In this document: positions 7,631-14,925 of the stretch, one piece after another
How the letters are laid out: the number at the start of each line of letters is the position of its first letter
Position numbering within the stretch: position 1 is the first letter of the stretch
From: a virus
Length of the DNA stretch: 39,254 nt
Reading direction: 5' to 3' (one strand)
IMG/VR virus record: IMGVR_UViG_3300028776_000029
Coordinates: 1 to 39,254 of that record
The notes under the pieces: generated by a model
Told to the model about the DNA's origin: nothing
The model's database searches: none
Seen by the model: the letters and a program-made list of their open reading frames with translations, nothing else
Made by a program: the position numbers and the translations under genes

Positions 7631-9781
7631 CTATTTTTTAGAAGTTGGTTTAGCCTCTTTGGGTTTGTCCAAAAAGCCTGTGTTGTGAGTGAGAATCTTG
7701 GCTAAATTATCATGGTGGCCTTGTGTGGTATCGGCGTGAATACGGGCAAACTCTGCCTGTAGTTTCTTCTCAGTTTCCACATAGCGCGCTTCAAGCTCAG
7801 CACTTTGTTGGTGTAATTGACCTAACTGAATGGCAGCATCAGTACCGTCTTTGCGAGACTGAGACTCGATCTTGTGCTGCTCTTGCATGAGTTTTTGCTG
7901 ACCTAATGTAAAATCTTGTTGCGCTTTCATCATCTCAAGCTGGATTTTTAATAATTCAGGATTTGGAGGTGGGTCTTTGGGTGGTATCGGTTTGCCAGTC
8001 TTACCTGCTTCAATAATCTCAGGTGGTACTAGGGCGGCTCGCAGGCGGTTTCTAATTTCAATAGACTTCGAGTTTTCCAGTGTTTCGATAAATAAGTCAG
8101 CTACCAGATTAAATGTTTCAGGATTCTTTTGTAGGATAAGCTCGATAGTTTCTTGATCTTCCCGCTTTTGGCCTTCTACAGATTTACCGGGCAATAACCG
8201 TAATTTATAACGCCCTTTGGTAATATCATTTTCAAAGTTTTCGCCGTACTCATCGCCTTGTTTATTAATAGTAATGGTTTGCTCGCCCGTGTCTGGCATA
8301 TTTAATCGTAGTTTGCGCTCAGTATCATAAATACGGGGTATGGCATCATCTACTATCAGGCCACAAGCCCACAAGGCTTGATTTGATGAAGTGAATAGTG
8401 TTTGAGTATTATAACTAGCGGTCTCGCGCCGTGAATCTATTGCGTCGCCAGAGACTTCTTGACCGCCTTGGCCTAACTGCGTGCCATATATTCCAGTACT
8501 AGAAGATAAATCATTCAGCGTACTATCATATTGCTGCATCAAAGACTGTGATATTTCCGGTGGTTTTAATTGCTGTGGAATATTGCCAGACTTGGCTTCA
8601 TCATAATAGAGCGCGCCTAAAATGACAGTCGGGTCAGCCCATATTTGCTTAGTATCAGTGCCACGCGCATTCTCTTTCGATATAAGGAATTGATCATAGC
8701 GAAATACAGTTAGGAGATAAGCATTTTGCGTTTTGATATAGTTTAAATAACGTTGCGCATCCTTTGCATTGGCAAAAAATGAGCGTGTAATCTGGCGCCC
8801 TTTCTTATCATAGTAAGAACGCTGATCTTCAAAAATGATAGGAGAGTATTGACTATGAAATGGCACCTCATCGATCTTATAATCACCTGCCCAAATTGAA
8901 TTTACTACCTTATAGCGCGATACTTTTCGGGTTCGCACTACTCTGACAGGTTCGCCATTGTAATCAATAAACTCTTTACCATCGACTTCAAATGTAGGTA
9001 AGGCATCCACTTCTTTTTTAGGTAAAGCTTTCCCGTTGGATAATTCACATAGCGTAAAAGGCTTATATTTTCGTTCATACACATAAAGAATCGTAACTGA
9101 TTCATCATCCCAAAATTCTAACGGCATATCCGTCTGATCATCAACTGATACATTCGCGCCGTTGTCTTGCTGATCTATACCAATATTTGATTCAACTTCT
9201 CTACCCCACAAAGCGCGCACTTTCTTGCGGCTCATCTTGACGGTATAGCCAGAAATCATGCTGTCAATTTTGTTTTTGTGTTCACAGTCTAAAGACCAAA
9301 AGCATTTAGTAGGGTCAACAAAGTCATATAATTTCATTACTTGATCAAAATTATAATCATTATCATAATCCGTACCTACACGATAAGCACCATAACCACC
9401 TACTGTTTTTTGAAAAAATGAATTCTGGGTAATGGATTTCGCATCAGAATTTAATAGGATATCTAATACGATGGCTTGACGAATAGCAACTACTGGCTGA
9501 GGCGTATCATCAGTTGCCTCTAATTTTAAGCTGGGAGTATTTTGTTGTTGCTGCCCCATCACATAGTTAGCGAGTGGCGCAAGCTTGTTGAATGTCAGAC
9601 CTTGCTTGTTACGTTTCGTAAAATTATCTAATTCGTCCTGATCCCATTGATCGCCCATGACAAAACTCATCATGTAATGGTAATGCTTATCATTTTCGCG
9701 CCACGCATCACGCCATCTTTTGACATGTTGTCGTAACTTTTGAGCTTTGGGACTATCAGTCGTATATTCCGGTCTATCCAT
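7631..9781 (-). CDS. Portal protein, P22 gp1-like
   Basis: The protein has 716 residues, almost the length of P22 portal (725). The N-terminus (DSPKAQKLRQHVKRWRDAWRENDKHYHYMMSF is at about residues 9-40) and the stretch GDQWDQDELDNFTKRNKQGLTFNKLAPLANYVMG that follows are characteristic of this portal family. The last about 120 residues form a Gln/Lys-rich helix, corresponding to the barrel of P22-type portals that projects into the head. It lies between the large terminase and scaffold genes. Portals form the dodecameric vertex for packaging and tail attachment. Confidence 0.85.
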   Translation of the reverse strand: MDRPEYTTDSPKAQKLRQHVKRWRDAWRENDKHYHYMMSFVMGDQWDQDELDNFTKRNKQGLTFNKLAPLANYVMGQQQQNTPSLKLEATDDTPQPVVAIRQAIVLDILLNSDAKSITQNSFFQKTVGGYGAYRVGTDYDNDYNFDQVMKLYDFVDPTKCFWSLDCEHKNKIDSMISGYTVKMSRKKVRALWGREVESNIGIDQQDNGANVSVDDQTDMPLEFWDDESVTILYVYERKYKPFTLCELSNGKALPKKEVDALPTFEVDGKEFIDYNGEPVRVVRTRKVSRYKVVNSIWAGDYKIDEVPFHSQYSPIIFEDQRSYYDKKGRQITRSFFANAKDAQRYLNYIKTQNAYLLTVFRYDQFLISKENARGTDTKQIWADPTVILGALYYDEAKSGNIPQQLKPPEISQSLMQQYDSTLNDLSSSTGIYGTQLGQGGQEVSGDAIDSRRETASYNTQTLFTSSNQALWACGLIVDDAIPRIYDTERKLRLNMPDTGEQTITINKQGDEYGENFENDITKGRYKLRLLPGKSVEGQKREDQETIELILQKNPETFNLVADLFIETLENSKSIEIRNRLRAALVPPEIIEAGKTGKPIPPKDPPPNPELLKIQLEMMKAQQDFTLGQQKLMQEQHKIESQSRKDGTDAAIQLGQLHQQSAELEARYVETEKKLQAEFARIHADTTQGHHDNLAKILTHNTGFLDKPKEAKPTSKK

Positions 9782-9826
9782 TCACTTAACCCTTCCATGT
9801 AACGAAATGATTTGATTGTTATATTA

Positions 9827-11383
9827 TCAGATAAACTTGCCCCTCGCATGTACAGGTAGTGTTTTTACTGGATTAAGTTTGGTGGTAGTGTAATAGCCTG
9901 CTGCGAATGTGTGCAATAGTGCGTCAGCGCAGTCTGGGCTTGGCATACCACGTTTGCGTAATGATTTTTTGGATTCGATACGTAATCTACCAGAGCTATC
10001 CTCATCATAACCCACGCTGCATAAATCAGACTGTAACTCATCACTGTCAGGAATTTCCACGGGCATATCCTGCATGAGCCAGTCGGCGCAAGCGTTCCAT
10101 AATTCCGCTCTACGATCTGTAAAGTGTTCTTTATCATGCGCGTCTAGAGCCACGTTAATCCCTTCAACCTGTGTATATCCCATTTCCTGCATTCTATCGA
10201 CTATGCCCTTACCTATACCAATACAGTCAACAAAGACTTTCACTGGGTCGTATTTCTTAATCATGTTAACCAGCTTACCGCAAATGTGCATAGTGTTGTG
10301 ATTACGGTAAGTTTTAAGATTCCATGCCTTGCGCCCTTGGCGAAAGATAATAGCTGTGCGGTCACTACCGTCTTTATCGTCAGCCGGGTCAACTCCTATC
10401 ACAATGCCTGATTCGCTTTTGAGTTTGCGTTTGCGCGCTGCGGTAACATATTTGCTAGGAATAAATGTGTTTTTAACTGGATTAAGAAACGCATCATTAG
10501 CATTAAATGGATACTCTTGACTAAATAATTCGAGTGCGCGTTCGGGGTCTTTTGACATGTTACGCATTTTATTCCTGCGCCATGCAAGATGCTCTATTGT
10601 CAAACCATCCGCAGAGTAGGCGCGCATGAAACCGCGCTCATCCTGTGTTAATTCCATCCCTTCTGCACTGGCTGTATATTCAGCCTGCCAGTACCACGGA
10701 ATGAATATAGCCATGTACTCAGATTCACCCGCGACCGCAGCAACCCATTCTTTATGATACCAATTGCCGATACCCTGCGCAGTACTCTCAATGATAATTT
10801 CCGTGCCCGCCACGTCCGCAACGGTTTGAAAAATCCCGGTCGCATGTTCTTCCGTGTTATCCCAAAGCCCCGCCTCTGAACCATGCAGCAATTGAATAGT
10901 ATCAGAGCGTCCTACCTTTTTGCTGCCTGCCGTGCCTACCTTGTAGCCACCCTTGAAAACATCGAAGTACATTTCAGTCGTGTTGAGTCTGTCAGGATAA
11001 GGACACAACCCCGGCGGCAAGTTATCAAAGTACGTCTTGACCATGTTAAATAGGTTATTAGTCGCTGAGTCATGGTGCGTCATAATGAAAGTTTTGTAGC
11101 CCTTGCGAGTTATAACTTTGTGAAAGAATCTTGCGGATACCATCGTACTAACGCCTTGTTGCCTACCTTTACAGATAATCGCACGCACACGCCCAGTGGC
11201 TTTGAGTTGTGCCTCTAGCTTATTGTGTAAATAGATTTGCGCGGTGTTAAACTTAAAAGGTATTAGCGCGGTTTCATCATCATCCGCGCCTTTCACTGAA
11301 ATATAGAAAAACTTCTCAGCAAACCATCTTAAATCCTTAAGATTGTTGATCAATTCATCGGTCAATTGTGGGCTAGCTGCCAT
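9827..11383 (-). CDS. Terminase large subunit (packaging ATPase/nuclease)
   Basis: The protein has 518 residues. The ATPase P-loop is at 73-80 (GRQQGVST); the usual lysine before Ser/Thr is Val, and basic residues at 72 and 74 may substitute. A Walker-B-like strand with acidic residue follows at about 195-200 (EIIIES). The RNase H-like nuclease has candidate metal ligands D332 (GVDPA), D386 (FVDCIG) and D484/D487 (SPDCADAL). The enzyme cuts concatemers and pumps DNA through the portal. It follows TerS with 18 bases between them. The overall arrangement is typical for TerL of podoviruses. Confidence 0.9.
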   Translation of the reverse strand: MAASPQLTDELINNLKDLRWFAEKFFYISVKGADDDETALIPFKFNTAQIYLHNKLEAQLKATGRVRAIICKGRQQGVSTMVSARFFHKVITRKGYKTFIMTHHDSATNNLFNMVKTYFDNLPPGLCPYPDRLNTTEMYFDVFKGGYKVGTAGSKKVGRSDTIQLLHGSEAGLWDNTEEHATGIFQTVADVAGTEIIIESTAQGIGNWYHKEWVAAVAGESEYMAIFIPWYWQAEYTASAEGMELTQDERGFMRAYSADGLTIEHLAWRRNKMRNMSKDPERALELFSQEYPFNANDAFLNPVKNTFIPSKYVTAARKRKLKSESGIVIGVDPADDKDGSDRTAIIFRQGRKAWNLKTYRNHNTMHICGKLVNMIKKYDPVKVFVDCIGIGKGIVDRMQEMGYTQVEGINVALDAHDKEHFTDRRAELWNACADWLMQDMPVEIPDSDELQSDLCSVGYDEDSSGRLRIESKKSLRKRGMPSPDCADALLHTFAAGYYTTTKLNPVKTLPVHARGKFI

Positions 11384-11401
11384 AATGTTCTACGTGCAAC
11401 C

Positions 11402-11782
11402 TCATTCAGTTTTGTTCTTGTTTTGATCAACAAGAGTCTGTAATAATGATGTTACTTGGTCGAGCTTATCGTCTTTTTCGGGGGGCTTATAATTATGCCA
11501 TTGTAACTTACATTTCAAATATAGCTCTAACGCTTTTACATCCCCGCTCATAGCTACTTTATACAGTTTATTGGCAACTCGACTACCACGGTGTCGCATG
11601 GTTTTATCAAGCTCATTTTCAAAATGCTTACGAATGGTTCTTACATCACAATCATAGTATTCAGCAATCTCATCTTGGGTATACCCCGCTAACACTAAAT
11701 TCATGACTTTTTCACGTTCATGAATAGTAGGTTTATATTCTGGTTGTCCGAGATTTGGTTTAAGACGGCGGTTAAAGCTCAT
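11402..11782 (-). CDS. Terminase small subunit
   Basis: The protein has 126 residues. Residues about 20-55 form a helix-turn-helix (EKVMNLVLAGYTQDEIAEYY, then RTIRKHFENEL), which would recognise the packaging site. The second half is helical (LYKVAMSGDVKALELYLKC), as expected for the oligomerisation region, and the C-terminus is charged. It directly precedes TerL in the late cassette. P22 gp3 has the same role. The packaging site itself was not identified. Confidence 0.8.
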   Translation of the reverse strand: MSFNRRLKPNLGQPEYKPTIHEREKVMNLVLAGYTQDEIAEYYDCDVRTIRKHFENELDKTMRHRGSRVANKLYKVAMSGDVKALELYLKCKLQWHNYKPPEKDDKLDQVTSLLQTLVDQNKNKTE

Positions 11783-11821
11783 ATTAACCTACCCCTTATA
11801 GGTGCAATTAATGTACACACG

Positions 11822-11971
11822 TTAAGCCGGAATGTCCACAAACAAAGTTATAATCATAAACACCGCTAGAATAATGCAAATGAACATATCAAAGGGAACA
11901 TGTACAACATGAGTCATTAGCAAATAAAGCACGCTCAACCAGAGTACACCTACCTTTGGCGCGAAAGTCAT
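11822..11971 (-). CDS. 49-residue membrane protein with two transmembrane segments
   Basis: The chosen start ATG 11971 has AAGGGA upstream; a non-ATG start 16 codons earlier lacks support. Two hydrophobic stretches are visible, at about residues 8-26 (VGVLWLSVLYLLMTHVVHV) and 29-46 (MFICIILAVFMIITLFVD), separated by a short polar turn. It is the first gene of the minus-strand late cassette, just upstream of TerS. A two-segment mini membrane protein could be a holin, but no family is recognised. Confidence 0.6.
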   Translation of the reverse strand: MTFAPKVGVLWLSVLYLLMTHVVHVPFDMFICIILAVFMIITLFVDIPA

Positions 11972-11997
11972 TGATATTCCCTTAAATAAAAAATGGC

Positions 11998-12014
11998 AGT
12001 ATATTAAGTATACT
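11998..12014. promoter_or_regulatory. Palindromic operator-like site AGTATA-TTAAG-TATACT
   Basis: A perfect 6-bp inverted repeat with a 5-bp centre lies just upstream of the minus-strand 49-residue gene. Its core ATATTAAGTATAC (12001-12013) recurs exactly at 21242-21254, the other major control region of the window. A TATAAT hexamer on the minus strand is at 12023-12018, but no convincing -35 was seen for it. Confidence 0.5.
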
Positions 12015-12045
12015 ATCATTATAAATACATAGAGTGAAACTTTTT

Positions 12046-12084
12046 AGGTAATTAACCCTTTTTTGATAAATAGGTTAATTACCT
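12046..12084. promoter_or_regulatory. 12-bp perfect inverted repeat (operator pair or RNA hairpin)
   Basis: AGGTAATTAACC (12046-12057) and GGTTAATTACCT (12073-12084) are perfect inverted copies separated by 15 bases. Each arm is itself nearly palindromic (GGTTAATTACC-like). The pair ends 12 bases before the -35 box of the rightward promoter and faces the leftward late cassette, a natural place for a repressor or activator dimer at each arm. Confidence 0.55.
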
Positions 12085-12096
12085 TTAACTTTAGTG

Positions 12097-12125
12097 TTGA
12101 CAACCCCCACTAAAAAATATATTCT
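12097..12125 (+). promoter_or_regulatory. Sigma70-type promoter for DUF932 gene
   Basis: TTGACA (12097-12102), a 17-base spacer and TATTCT (12120-12125) form a near-consensus promoter pointing right. It is about 60 bases before the DUF932 start and likely serves the whole small-gene region to the right. Confidence 0.75.
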
Positions 12126-12164
12126 GTTGTTACAACGTTGGATTGTCTAACGTTTGAACGTTAC

Positions 12165-12180
12165 ATTAACCTAGAGGAAT
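12165..12180 (+). repeat. Conserved translation leader ATTAACCTAGAGGA(AT)
   Basis: This 16-base element contains the Shine-Dalgarno AGAGGA and lies 5 bases before ATG 12186. Related copies precede three other plus-strand genes: 13071-13086 (TTTAACCTAGAGGAGT), 21334-21349 (ATTAACCTTAAGGAAT, two changes) and 26536-26550 (ATTAACCTAGAGGAT). A reverse-orientation 11-base match (TAACCTAGAGG) is at 29155-29165. Conservation extends 8 bases beyond what ribosome binding needs. Confidence 0.6.
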
Positions 12181-12185
12181 TATTT

Positions 12186-13043
12186 ATGATGTTTAGTAAA
12201 GCTGATGCAATTAGTTTTCGCAGAGATATTCAATCATTAGCTCCATTGAGCTTAGACCGTATTCACGAGTTAGCCCCGTCTGTATTTGCTGAACATGGCG
12301 CGCAACACGTTTCAGACCGTTACACACACATTTCTACTATAGAGGTGGTCAAGGGCTTGATGGGTGAAGGCTTTCAACCTGTATATGTGACTCAATCACG
12401 GGCGCGCCTTGAAAACAAGATAGGCTTCACTAAACACTTAATGCGCTTTCGTCACGTTGACGCTAGACCTGTTTCGGGCGGTTTGTATCCTGAATTGGTG
12501 TTGATCAATAGTCATGACGGTCTTTCCTCCTATAAATTGATAGCAGGGGTTTTCCGTTTGATCTGCACTAATGGCTTGATGGCTGGCAATAAATATGAGG
12601 AGGTCAGAGTACGCCACCAAGGCAATATCATTGATAACGTGATTCAAGGTAGCTACGAAGTCATGGATTCTGCTACACACATGCTAGAGGCAGCGCAAGA
12701 AATGAGCGAGATTCGATTACAGCCAGAGGAACAATTGGCGTTTGCCCGTGCCGCTCACGCTATCCGCTTTGAGGAAGGCGACAATATGGGTGCAGCGATT
12801 GAACCGCAGCAATTAATCCGCGCTCGTAGACGTCAGGAAGTAGGTGCCACAGACCTATTCACCACGTTTAATATTGCTCAAGAGAACATTATCAAAGGTG
12901 GTCAATCAGGTTGGACACGGGATGCTAACGGTCGTCACAGACGAACGAGTATGCGCGCCGTGAATAGCATTGACGAAAACACAAAGCTTAACCGCGCCTT
13001 GTGGACGCTGACAGAGGAAATGAGAAAGCTAAAGAGTGCCTAA
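12186..13043 (+). CDS. DUF932-family phage/plasmid protein
   Basis: The start chosen is ATG 12186 (MMFSKADAISFRRD), 7 bases after AGAGGA. The track of non-ATG codons upstream has no such site. The 285 residues show the DUF932 pattern: an N-terminal region with HISTIEVVKGLMGEGFQPV, then GFTKHLMRFRH, then the core PELVLINSHDGLSSYKLIAG, then FRLICTNGLMAG. DUF932 proteins are frequent in phages and plasmids and have no established function. The gene has its own strong promoter and a terminator-like hairpin behind it, so it is probably expressed at high level. Confidence 0.85.
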   Translation: MMFSKADAISFRRDIQSLAPLSLDRIHELAPSVFAEHGAQHVSDRYTHISTIEVVKGLMGEGFQPVYVTQSRARLENKIGFTKHLMRFRHVDARPVSGGLYPELVLINSHDGLSSYKLIAGVFRLICTNGLMAGNKYEEVRVRHQGNIIDNVIQGSYEVMDSATHMLEAAQEMSEIRLQPEEQLAFARAAHAIRFEEGDNMGAAIEPQQLIRARRRQEVGATDLFTTFNIAQENIIKGGQSGWTRDANGRHRRTSMRAVNSIDENTKLNRALWTLTEEMRKLKSA

Positions 13044-13050
13044 CCAAACT

Positions 13051-13066
13051 GCCCCCGCAAGGGGGC
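13051..13066 (+). terminator. Hairpin after DUF932 gene
   Basis: GCCCCC-GCAA-GGGGGC is a perfect 6-bp GC stem with a stable GNRA tetraloop, seven bases after the DUF932 stop. Only a short TTACTTT follows, so it may be a weak terminator or an mRNA 3'-end stabiliser that allows some read-through to the downstream small genes. Confidence 0.55.
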
Positions 13067-13094
13067 TTACTTTAACCTAGAGGAGTTAAACCCC

Positions 13095-13295
13095 ATGATC
13101 AGACATACCTTGTGCGACATATTATCTATGCTAGCCCTACTATCCACATTCACCTTCGTTTATTTGATGTGGAGGTTTTACAATACCTTTTACATGCTGC
13201 CTTTATTGGTAGGGTATAGCTTGTCTTATGGACTTGCTCTAGCTGGTGAGGACTGGAAACCCCTTGATCTTGCGAGGTATCGCAATGCGAAATAG
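13095..13295 (+). CDS. 66-residue membrane protein
   Basis: ATG 13095 follows a copy of the conserved TTTAACCTAGAGGA leader. Two hydrophobic segments are seen (about residues 8-27 and 32-50: LSMLALLSTFTFVYLMW; FYMLPLLVGYSLSYGLALA), then a polar tail. Its end overlaps the next gene by 11 bases. Function is unknown. Confidence 0.65.
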   Translation: MIRHTLCDILSMLALLSTFTFVYLMWRFYNTFYMLPLLVGYSLSYGLALAGEDWKPLDLARYRNAK

Positions 13296-13479
13296 TTACG
13301 GTGGTAAGTGTTATCGGTGCGGACAGTACGTTGAACCCGGTGCGGGTCACTTTGAGCGCATCCCCGAAAATGAAATAGGCCAAGACAAACGCCAATGGCG
13401 CACGCAACATGCAACATGTGCCATTAAATATCGCGGTACAAACGTAGGGAAACCCAACTTACCCAAGAGGTATTACTAA
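13285..13479 (+). CDS. 64-residue zinc-binding small protein
   Basis: The start is ATG 13285, with GCGAGG 8 bases upstream. The sequence GKCYRCGQYVEPGAGHFER, with a downstream HATC, forms a C-x2-C ... H-x2-C type metal site. This layout (CxxCG.xV.pG.G) is common in phage proteins of unknown role. The gene overlaps the end of the preceding membrane-protein gene, and the next gene starts one base after its stop. Confidence 0.65.
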   Translation: MRNSYGGKCYRCGQYVEPGAGHFERIPENEIGQDKRQWRTQHATCAIKYRGTNVGKPNLPKRYY

Positions 13480-13656
13480 ATGGACGTTATCAAATGCTTT
13501 AGAACCAAAGCGGAAGCTAATAGAGTAGCTAAACAACTTCCCTACAAAAAAATAGAAATACTTCCCCACTGCGGATTCCTAGGCTTCCCGCAGTGGCTTA
13601 TTAAGTACAATGGTGATCACTACGTGTTAATTACGAATAAGGTATTTAAAAAATGA
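13480..13656 (+). CDS. 58-residue hypothetical protein
   Basis: The frame MDVIKCFRTKAEANRVAKQL... starts immediately after the previous stop and ends in an ATGA overlap with the next gene. The arrangement 'short beta strand, helix, beta strands with HYVLIT' suggests a small alpha/beta fold. No family is recognised. Confidence 0.55.
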   Translation: MDVIKCFRTKAEANRVAKQLPYKKIEILPHCGFLGFPQWLIKYNGDHYVLITNKVFKK

Positions 13657-13742
13657 ATTATATATGTTTGGTTAACGGTCATAAATGGATACAAATAACA
13701 TATCGTCAATGGCATTGTCTTAGATGCGGGATATATAAATGA
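13653..13742 (+). CDS. 29-residue zinc-ribbon miniprotein
   Basis: The protein MNYICLVNGHKWIQITYRQW... ends HCLRCGIYK. It has the 'C..(x)GH.W ... C.RCG' layout seen in many small phage zinc proteins. ATGA overlaps join it to both neighbours. It is short, but the pattern recurs in the 47-residue protein at 14437, which supports it being real. Confidence 0.55.
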   Translation: MNYICLVNGHKWIQITYRQWHCLRCGIYK

Positions 13743-13900
13743 GCAATTCAGCCAAATATTTCGTTTTTATGCTGGTGCTAGGGGTGTGGAAAATTGATGT
13801 TGATATAGGCGTCCAAGGAGTGTTTAAAGATATTATATACTGCGGTGTTGTAGTGGCTTTATTAATCATGTTTTGTAGTTGGTGCAAGGAGAAAAAATGA
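13739..13900 (+). CDS. 53-residue membrane protein
   Basis: An N-terminal hydrophobic stretch (YFVFMLVLGVW) and a C-terminal transmembrane segment (YCGVVVALLIMFCSW) flank a short polar part. The coding end contains AAGGAG, which serves the next start. It overlaps both neighbours by four bases. Function is unknown. Confidence 0.5.
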   Translation: MSNSAKYFVFMLVLGVWKIDVDIGVQGVFKDIIYCGVVVALLIMFCSWCKEKK

Positions 13901-14079
13901 AAACCCTAGAGCAAGTTAAAAAGTTTATTGAAGAAAAGGCGCAGTATCACCTTGCATGGGCGAAAGATACAGAGTTAACAAATGATCAAAGAATAAGACA
14001 TTTTGATAAAACTACAATTTATAAAGATTTAATGGACTACATTGACTCGGATGAGGACAAAGCTAATGCTAATCCATAA
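13897..14079 (+). CDS. Tandem helical family member 1 (MKTLEQVKKFI...DYIDSDED)
   Basis: ATG 13897 follows AAGGAG. The 60-residue protein is all-helical and charged. It shares with several downstream neighbours an N-terminal 'MKTxEQhKcFh' block and a C-terminal 'hhDYIDSxED' block, with a variable middle. The end of the gene (GATGAGGACAAAGCT) supplies the Shine-Dalgarno sequence of the next gene. No function is known; family members are probably small adaptor- or inhibitor-like helical hairpins. Confidence 0.65.
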   Translation: MKTLEQVKKFIEEKAQYHLAWAKDTELTNDQRIRHFDKTTIYKDLMDYIDSDEDKANANP

Positions 14080-14203
14080 AGGTTGTGGAGGAGAAATTAT
14101 AACGAGGCGTTGTCAATGGGACGATTGCTTTCTTGGTTGTGATACGTGCGACCAACACGAATTTTGTGAAGGATTTGAAACTGAGGAACATCCCGATGCG
14201 TGA
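14066..14203 (+). CDS. 45-residue cysteine-rich miniprotein
   Basis: ATG 14066 lies 8 bases after GAGGA. The product has six cysteines in 45 residues (GCGG, RRCQWDDC, GCDTCDQHEFC), enough for one or two metal sites. It overlaps the previous gene by 14 bases and the next by 8. No family is recognised. Confidence 0.5.
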   Translation: MLIHKGCGGEIITRRCQWDDCFLGCDTCDQHEFCEGFETEEHPDA

Positions 14204-14366
14204 ACTAAAACTAATTAAATTAAAGCCATTAGTAATAGGTGGAGATCGAGCTATTAAACTTGAAGTAGCCTATGGAAATTGTATTGAAGTTACGATTTAT
14301 TCCATCCAAGAGATAAATAATATTCTGGAAGAAGTTAAAAAAATATTATTGGAGCAGCCCACATGA
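14196..14366 (+). CDS. 56-residue hypothetical protein
   Basis: ATG 14196, after GAGGA, gives MRELKLIKLKPLVIGG..., a run of beta strands followed by a C-terminal amphipathic helix (IQEINNILEEVKKILLEQ). It is linked to the following gene by ATGA overlap. Function is unknown. Confidence 0.55.
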   Translation: MRELKLIKLKPLVIGGDRAIKLEVAYGNCIEVTIYSIQEINNILEEVKKILLEQPT

Positions 14367-14440
14367 ACATACGAGGAAAGTTTGATATGCCAATATCCCA
14401 TTGGCAACCGCTTCCTGAGCCGCCGGAGAAAGAAAAATGA
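14363..14440 (+). CDS. 25-residue peptide (uncertain)
   Basis: The tiny frame MNIRGKFDMPISHWQPL... is Pro- and Glu-rich at its end. It is ATGA-overlapped on both sides, which keeps the translational chain unbroken. Its GGAGAAAG segment acts as the ribosome site for the next gene. It may be only a coupling peptide. Confidence 0.4.
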   Translation: MNIRGKFDMPISHWQPLPEPPEKEK

Positions 14441-14580
14441 AAATGATTAAAAAAATCTTATGTTTTTTTGTAGGTCATAATTGGGATTCTATTTTTGACA
14501 ATCATGTTGGAGCAAGATGCAAATATATTGAATGTAATTCTTGTAAAAAAAGGAAATATTTCCCTTATGAAGACGATTGA
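14437..14580 (+). CDS. 47-residue zinc-ribbon miniprotein
   Basis: The protein has a hydrophobic start (MKMIKKILCFFVGHNW) and the pattern C...GHNW ... C-x4-C-x2-C-KKRK. This is the same 'GH.W ... C.(x)C' plan as the 29-residue protein at 13653. The 3' end overlaps the next gene by 14 bases. It may bind nucleic acid through the basic end, but this is inference. Confidence 0.55.
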   Translation: MKMIKKILCFFVGHNWDSIFDNHVGARCKYIECNSCKKRKYFPYEDD

Positions 14581-14746
14581 TCATGAATTCAGAGAAGATA
14601 ATTTTGCTTGCCCTCACTGTGGTTATGTTTTTTCTGATTGTTGGGAATGGCCTGAAAACGGCGAGGATGAATGTTGCGAATGCAAAGGTAAATTTTCATA
14701 TTGTAAAGAATTTACAACCCATTATTGTACGGAGATTATATTTTGA
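14567..14746 (+). CDS. 59-residue zinc-ribbon protein with two CxxC knuckles
   Basis: From ATG 14567 the protein carries FACPHCGYVF, later CCECKGKF, and then CKEF and HYC. Two CxxC pairs separated by 24 residues make a typical four-cysteine zinc ribbon. Its first codons (MKTIDHEF) resemble the MKTxE start of the helical family, perhaps because of shared coupling sequence. The next gene starts at a TTG that overlaps its stop. Confidence 0.65.
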   Translation: MKTIDHEFREDNFACPHCGYVFSDCWEWPENGEDECCECKGKFSYCKEFTTHYCTEIIF

Positions 14747-14925
14747 AAACGATTGAGCAAGTCAAAGAATATATACATCTTACAATAACAAGAGAGCAGA
14801 ATAGATTCGTAAACGCAAAATACAAATTAACGAAAGATAAAGATCATGCTTTAATAATTATTGATAATTTTAATAAATTACTTGACTACATCGACAGCGA
14901 GGACGCGAATGACACATCATCATGA
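14743..14925 (+). CDS. Tandem helical family member 2, TTG start
   Basis: The first family-like codons are TTG AAA ACG ATT GAG CAA GTC (LKTIEQV), 8 bases after GGAG. Alignment with MKTLEQV/MKTVEQI neighbours makes this TTG (14743) the likely start, overlapping the previous stop as TTGA. The 60-residue protein ends NFNKLLDYIDSEDANDTSS. The codons for SED contain GAGGA, used by the next gene. A rare start codon would make its yield depend on coupling. Confidence 0.6.
   Translation: MKTIEQVKEYIHLTITREQNRFVNAKYKLTKDKDHALIIIDNFNKLLDYIDSEDANDTSS

Noticed and set aside
14584-14757. Alternative-frame ORF (57 residues, MNSEKIILLALTVVMFFLIVG) over the zinc-ribbon gene
   Set aside because: The other frame has two CxxC pairs in a zinc-ribbon layout and fits the gene chain; this one lacks a ribosome site and its hydrophobicity follows from the base sequence.
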